From NCBI GenBank assembly GCA_003508835.1, contig PUFA01000007.1, positions 17,817,001 to 17,881,000 on the forward strand: a stretch of 64,000 nucleotides of DNA. Reading direction: 5' to 3'. Below are positions 59,495 to 64,000 of the stretch, in pieces (position 1 is the stretch's first letter; the number at the start of each line of letters is the position of its first letter). Made by a program: the position numbers and the translations under genes. The stretch comes from Eonycteris spelaea (lineage: Eukaryota; Chordata; Mammalia; Chiroptera; Pteropodidae). Below the pieces are notes generated by a model. That model did no database searches. It saw only the letters and a list, made by a program, of their open reading frames with translations, and was not told the origin of the DNA.

Positions 59495-59740
59495 AGTGCT
59501 GAGAGAGAATACAGTGCTAGAAATCAGACATGAGTAATTTTGAGCCACAGTTTTATGACTTATTAACTCTGTGGCCATGAAAAAATTTGCTTACTCCCTC
59601 TCAGCTTAAGTGTACTCATATGTAAATTGGATACACTATTCCATTCCATGCACAGTTGTAGTTAGGTCCATTTACACATAAATATATGAAAAATATCAAC
59701 TAAAGTAGAACTCAGTAGATGGTGGTTCTTCAAACAAATT
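59495..59740 (+). mobile_element. MIR SINE
   Basis: Reads acagtgctagaaatcagaca, then gacttattaactctgtggcc, then cttactccctctcagcttaa, then gtgtactcatatgtaaattg, then aactcagtagatggtggttc. Forward MIR order, nearly complete. Confidence 0.85.
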
Positions 59741-60566
59741 CTAGAGTTTCTAGTTACTGAGAGGTCTGGGACCAAAGAATTACCTCCAGACTACTTTAAG
59801 GCTATTATCTTCTCAAGAAGATGTCTCTCGGAGTGTGATACATTTGACAAACCCTCGAAATTTATAAGAAATTTACATTGTAGAGCTTCTCAACTGACTG
59901 AGCTGAAATCTCTGAGATTCTTCTTCTCATTAAAAAAGATCTCGAGCTCCTGCATAATATCATGCATCTTGACTTTTAGACCATGTTTCATAAGCTCTTG
60001 AAAAAAAAATCTGTCCTCAGTTCAAAAAGCTCTATTGTTCAGCTTCATAAGGATCCGAACAATCATCAACTAAATGTTGATGATTTCACTGACCTAGATC
60101 ATCCTCCATTAGCTGTACTTCTTTGCATTTTTGAACTTCAAAGAAATGAATGACGAATACATTATCAAATCTTTATATGTTTTTTATTAGTCTTACCAAA
60201 TCTGATTTCAACTTGTGTAGAAATGGAACAAAGGCAATTCCACTTTTCCTCTGATGTATAGATTGCCATAGAAATCACATGCTTTACTCAACTATTTCTT
60301 TCATGAAAAATTTAGATTATTAAATGACATATCTGGAACCCAGCACCTTTCAGAGATTCAGGGCAGAAAAAAAAAAGTCAATGATATTCTAATGGCCTGT
60401 TTTGCTTTACATTTAATTTTTAAGAGACCACTGTAATACCATTCTAAACCATACTTTTCAAAGATCGACTGAATTCCATTCTTCTGTTTTTTTCTTTTCT
60501 GGTAATTGGCTTTGAGATGCTGTAATTCTGTGACTCTCCCTTTGCTTTTTGCACAGAAAAGCTTTT
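59741..60566. other. No gene or repeat recognised
   Basis: AT-rich DNA before the RPL9 pseudogene. No supported feature. Confidence 0.5.
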
Positions 60567-61287
60567 TTTATTTCCTTTTTAAAATCTTTTCCCCAAACCA
60601 ATACACAGCTTTTATTGCATCTTTAAAATATCACAACTAAGCATGAGAATCAGTGACATCTTGCAGTTTCTAAAGCTGGACAACCTACATCTTATTCATC
60701 AGGCTGCTGAACTGTTCTTTTTTCAGAAATGTAGATATCATCTCAAAACTTTCTGATATCCTTGTTTTTAATGGTTGTGGCTTATTGAATCAATGCAATT
60801 GAATTTGATACAAATTTAACATCATTTTCTTCAAGAATTAACTCACCTTTCTAGGCTTAAGATACTGAACGAGTAACGCTTGATCTCATCCAAACCCTGA
60901 GGATATATTTTCCATCCAAGAAATTTTGGATTTCAATAAAACAACCATTCTCCTGAATAATGCCGTTGATGGGGAAGTGAGCATACATAGACCTCATCTT
61001 GTAACAAAAGCCCAGTGTCACACCCTGACCATGTTCGGAGCATAACCACAGATAGTGTGAACAGTAACCAGTTCCTTTCTATTTCCTCATCATTTGTCAA
61101 CCTGGAGCCTCTTTTTCTTTCCAAGAAGACTGAGTTCTACATTGATGCGATTGAAGTCCCTCCACGGGGTACCTCTAGGCCCTTCACAATAACTGTGCAT
61201 CCCTTCAGAGTGATATCCACATTTTCTAGAATGTCAACAGTCTGCTGAGAATGGTCTTCACTCTCACAATAGATGCAGCAGAGAGTT
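60567..61287 (-). pseudogene. RPL9P: Processed pseudogene of ribosomal protein L9 (large subunit uL6)
   Basis: RPL9 is a component of the cytosolic 60S ribosomal subunit. This copy is intronless and dead. Read on the minus strand, the start position is 61259-61261, where ATG has become GTG, followed by codons for KTILS. A 4-base deletion then shifts the frame into an L9-like run, [13 protein letters not shown]. Later homologous stretches include [12 protein letters not shown] and the end QQPDE, with the stop at 60692-60694. The coding remnant is about 570 bp against 579 bp in human RPL9. Further damage: a 1-base deletion near GPRGT, another before GVTLGF, the Trp-Trp pair turned into TGA TGA (61087-61092), and more in-frame stops downstream. 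About 26 bases of 5' UTR (to 61287) and a 3' UTR with AATAAA (60611-60616) are kept, followed by a decayed A-rich tail (60567-60590). AGCTTTT at 60560-60566 and 61288-61294 may be what is left of the target duplication. L1-mediated retroposition is the inferred origin. The minus-strand open frames at 60933-61124 and 61137-61358 are fragments in shifted frames. Confidence 0.96.
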
Positions 61288-61294
61288 AGCTTTT

Positions 61295-62514
61295 CCAGTT
61301 TTATTTCTCTTGCCTGCCCAGGGCTCTTCATGAAATTCCGTTTGATCTTTCTATTCATTTTAAACCATTGGCCTCTTCATTACTGAATATGTCTCCTCTT
61401 TCTTAACCTCAGGCCAAAAGCATAGCTTGCTCTAGTACCCAATATAATGTATCAAAGGCAAACAAAACAGGATGAGTTAGACTTACATGATTATCAAATA
61501 TTTATGTCTCACAAAAATTTATTTTAAGAAAATTATCAGATTTCATAGGGACAGAGGACATTGTAATCACTTAGACCACTCAATTGCTATCTCTAAAACT
61601 ACTCTATTTAAATCTTAGAGTTTGATGATCATGTATGGGGCAATATTATCAGAAAGCACATACACATGGACAAAATCTTGTTCCTGAGAACCCACTCAGT
61701 CTTCCTCCCCTGTACCCACCCTACCTACTACAGGGTATACAATGATTAAAAGGGTCTAAAGAAGGATAGGGAGATGTCAGAAGAAATATTACTCCCTCTC
61801 TGAATTTTAAGAACGTTCTATTTAAAAAGCATCGCTTGAAATTCTGGAAAACTATAAAAAATAAGAGTTCTTCACATAAGGACGCATGGCTAAATTTTGA
61901 TTGAATTTAAGTCCAAGGGGGGGAAAAAAAGAAACCTTCTAACTCTCCTCAGTTAGAGTCACACTTTTTTTTAATCCAAACTGGCCATTTACATAAAGAA
62001 ACTTGATGCCAAAGACAGTAAAGCCAAATTGAGTACCCTATTTTTTGCTCATTTCTTTAAGGCATCTAATATTATCTATCCCATCAGCTTGCTTTAATGA
62101 TTTCTCTTCCCTTTCATATTTATAAGATTCATTTTAATCCATATTTGTTGTAAATCTAGATAAATTTTCAGGAGTTAAACATGTTATACGTACACCTTAA
62201 ATAATCAAAGGAAAACAATCTCATCTCATGTTCCCAAATGCCAATCTTAGAAATGGTGAAAGGTGCTGACTAACTTTTCACTGGTCTGTAGTAAAAAAGA
62301 AAAGCAAAAATATAAAAGTATTAAATGAAAATATAGCCATTTAATAAAAAGGAATATTCTTTATTCTAAGACATTCACCCTTCTTTTGGGGCAGGGGGAG
62401 GAGGCATGTTTAATCATTCTATGTTTTTTTTAAAATGATAATTATATTAGCCTTCTGTTTTTCTTTTCTATACTCTTGGTGTCATAAGTGTTGCCAATCC
62501 TATATGAGTTCCTC
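61295..62514. other. No gene or repeat recognised
   Basis: AT-rich, with T-runs. No supported feature. Confidence 0.5.
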
Positions 62515-62805
62515 GTTTTTCTCACCCCCCAACCAAATCGCACCCATCCATGAAATCTATTTCCAGAAACACATTTTAAGTTGAAATTTGTTCCTCTGAA
62601 AGTCAAGCGCCATGTTTCTTATCTCTATCAATTCAAAGCCATCAGCCAAGTAAGAGCCACTGATCCTCATTTTCTGGACGTGTGCTACAGAAGACTGTAG
62701 ATGAGTCCCAATTATCCCTGCCTCGTTCCTAATCAATATATGATGGCAAAGGTAAAGGGATGTCACTTCCCTGATTTAGTTGCATAAGATTAAACACCCT
62801 CTTTT
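62515..62805 (+). mobile_element. MaLR-type LTR, left part of split copy
   Basis: The last 50 bases (gatgtcacttccctgattta, then gttgcataagattaaacacc) form the standard text that leads in MLT1-like LTRs to 'cttttgctggaga...'. That text is found instead at 63721, beyond the L1. The 5' limit is uncertain. The stretch 62515-62740 is assigned only by continuity. Confidence 0.6.
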
Positions 62806-63714
62806 TAATTAAATTTATCAGGGTGACTTTGGTTAATAATATTATATAAGTTTTTGTGTATAATTTGATAATACATCATCTATATCTTGCATTGTGTGTC
62901 CATCACCCAAAGTCAAATCTCCTTCCTTCAACATGTTTAAACCTCTTTACACTTGTCTACCTCCCCCACTCCCTCCTTTCCCCTCTGATAACCACTACAC
63001 TGTTGTTGTCTGTGCCTATGAGTTTTTATTTGTTGGTCTTAGTTGTTTTTTGTTTGTTTGTTTAGTTTTATATCCCACATATAAGTAAAATCATATGCTT
63101 CTCAACTTTTTCTGTCTGGCTTATTTTACTTAGCATGAAACGTCAAGATCCATTTATGCTGTTGCAAAGGGCAGTATTTCAACTTTTCTTATGGCTGAGT
63201 AATATCTCATTGTTTATATATACCACATCTTCTTTATCCAGTCATCTATTGAAGGGTACTTAAGTAATTTCCATGCCTTGGCCACCGTGAATAATGCAGC
63301 AAATGAACATCAAGTTGCATATATTTTTACAGATAAATGTTTTCAAATTTGGGGGGTAGATACTCAGAAGAGAGATTGCTAGGTTATATGATAATACTAT
63401 TCTTAATTTTTTAAGGAATCACCTTACTATTTTTCATAGTGACTGTACCAATTTATATTTCCACCAGCAATGTATGAGATTTCCTTTTTCCCCACAACTT
63501 CTCCAACTCTTGTTGTTACTTGATAATATCCATTCTAACAAGTTGTGAGGTGGTATCTCATTGTAGTTTTGATTTGCATTTCCCTAATAGCTGGTGAAGT
63601 TGAGTATCTTTTTATATGTCTATTGGCTGTTTGTATGTCTTCTTGGGAGAAGTGTCTGTTCAGGTCCTCTGCCCATTTTTAATTGGATTACTTGTTTTGT
63701 TTGTTTGTTTTGTT
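62806..63714 (-). mobile_element. 5'-truncated L1 LINE, minus strand, inserted in an LTR
   Basis: The plus strand carries the reverse complement of the L1 3' UTR and ORF2 end: ccatcacccaaagtcaaatc, ctgtctggcttattttactt, ttatggctgagtaatatctc, atagtgactgtaccaattta, ggtggtatctcattgtagtt, ttgatttgcatttccctaat, cctctgcccatttttaattg. It ends at the right in a tttg-rich stretch. About 910 bp, so truncated at the 5' end. The 69-74 codon frames here are not genes. Its 3' UTR reminds me of laurasiatherian L1s. Confidence 0.93.
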
Positions 63715-64000
63715 TAAACAGCCCTTTTGCTAGGAGACTCTTCCTTGATGACTTTGGCGGAGCAAGCAGCCATAATGGAGAGGCATGTGGCAAAGAACTG
63801 AGGGCAACCTCTGGGTGACAGCAAGGAACTGAGACACTTAGCCCTATACACTATCAATAAATGTGAGCTCGGAAGAGTGTTCTTCCTTAGTCAAAGCCAG
63901 ATGAAACTCTGGACCTGGTTGATGCCTTGCGTGCATCTCTGTAAAACCTGTAGCAGAAGGTGCAGCTAAACTGTGCCTCGAGTCTGATCCAGAGAAATAG
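63715..64000 (+). mobile_element. MaLR-type LTR, right part of split copy, cut by window end
   Basis: Reads cccttttgctaggagactct, then gcggagcaagcagccataat, gagaggcatgtggcaaagaa, acagcaaggaactgagacac, aatgtgagctcggaagagtg, gcagctaaactgtgcctcga, then tctgatccagagaaa. The repeated 'caaggaactga' units and order match an MLT1-like LTR. The last part (polyadenylation region) lies beyond the window. Confidence 0.8.

Noticed and set aside
1..64000. CRISPR arrays, prokaryotic operons, tRNA or rRNA genes
   Set aside because: No regularly spaced repeats, ribosome-binding sites, tRNA cloverleaf boxes or rRNA motifs were seen. The sequence is mammalian nuclear DNA.

Overview
The window is mammalian nuclear DNA. 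It is AT-rich, poor in CpG, full of microsatellites, and littered with old interspersed repeats: L2, MIR, L1, MLT1-type MaLR LTRs, Tigger2/MER2, and MER1, MER3 and MER5 hAT elements. The Tigger, MER1 and MLT1 families point to a placental mammal. I see no Alu, rodent B1/B2, carnivore SINEC or other young lineage SINE in 64 kb. The 3' part of the L1 at 62.8-63.7 kb resembles laurasiatherian L1s as I remember them. The species is otherwise unresolved.

No functional protein-coding gene or RNA gene can be supported. The longest open frames are at most 126 codons and sit in repeats, microsatellites or non-conserved sequence. The one recognisable gene-derived sequence is a broken processed copy of ribosomal protein L9 (RPL9) on the minus strand at 60567-61287. 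It has a 5' UTR remnant, several frameshifts and stops, a polyadenylation signal and a decayed poly(A) tail.

Layout. 0-11 kb: MIR and L2 pieces, GATA and TG microsatellites, an abutting MER5A and MER3 pair, an L2 apparently split by an L1 3' end, and a double hairpin. 11-17 kb: MIRs, mostly unique AT-rich DNA, and two enhancer-like patches. 17-19 kb: two L2 reverse-transcriptase-region fragments in opposite orientation. 21-25 kb: an MLT1 LTR, a MER5A, a MIR split by an L2 tail, and a Tigger2-type element with both ends. 28-31 kb: L1, L2 and MLT1 in a row. 32-38 kb: a CTCTT microsatellite, a hAT-like MITE, and an L2 interrupted by an MLT1 LTR. 38-55 kb: long unique stretches with scattered MIR and L2, an internally deleted MER1, CA and CG/CA alternating tracts, and an enhancer-like patch at 52.4-52.8 kb. 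56-58 kb: an L1 split by a solo LTR with a 5-bp target duplication. 60-61 kb: the RPL9 pseudogene. 62.5-64 kb: a MaLR-type LTR split by a minus-strand L1 with an imperfect target duplication.

The window therefore reads as a gene desert or the interior of a very large intron. Its content of interest is nested transposon history plus a few candidate conserved non-coding elements that need alignment to test. I found no undescribed functional system. Repeat family names come from my recall of consensus sequences, not from a search.
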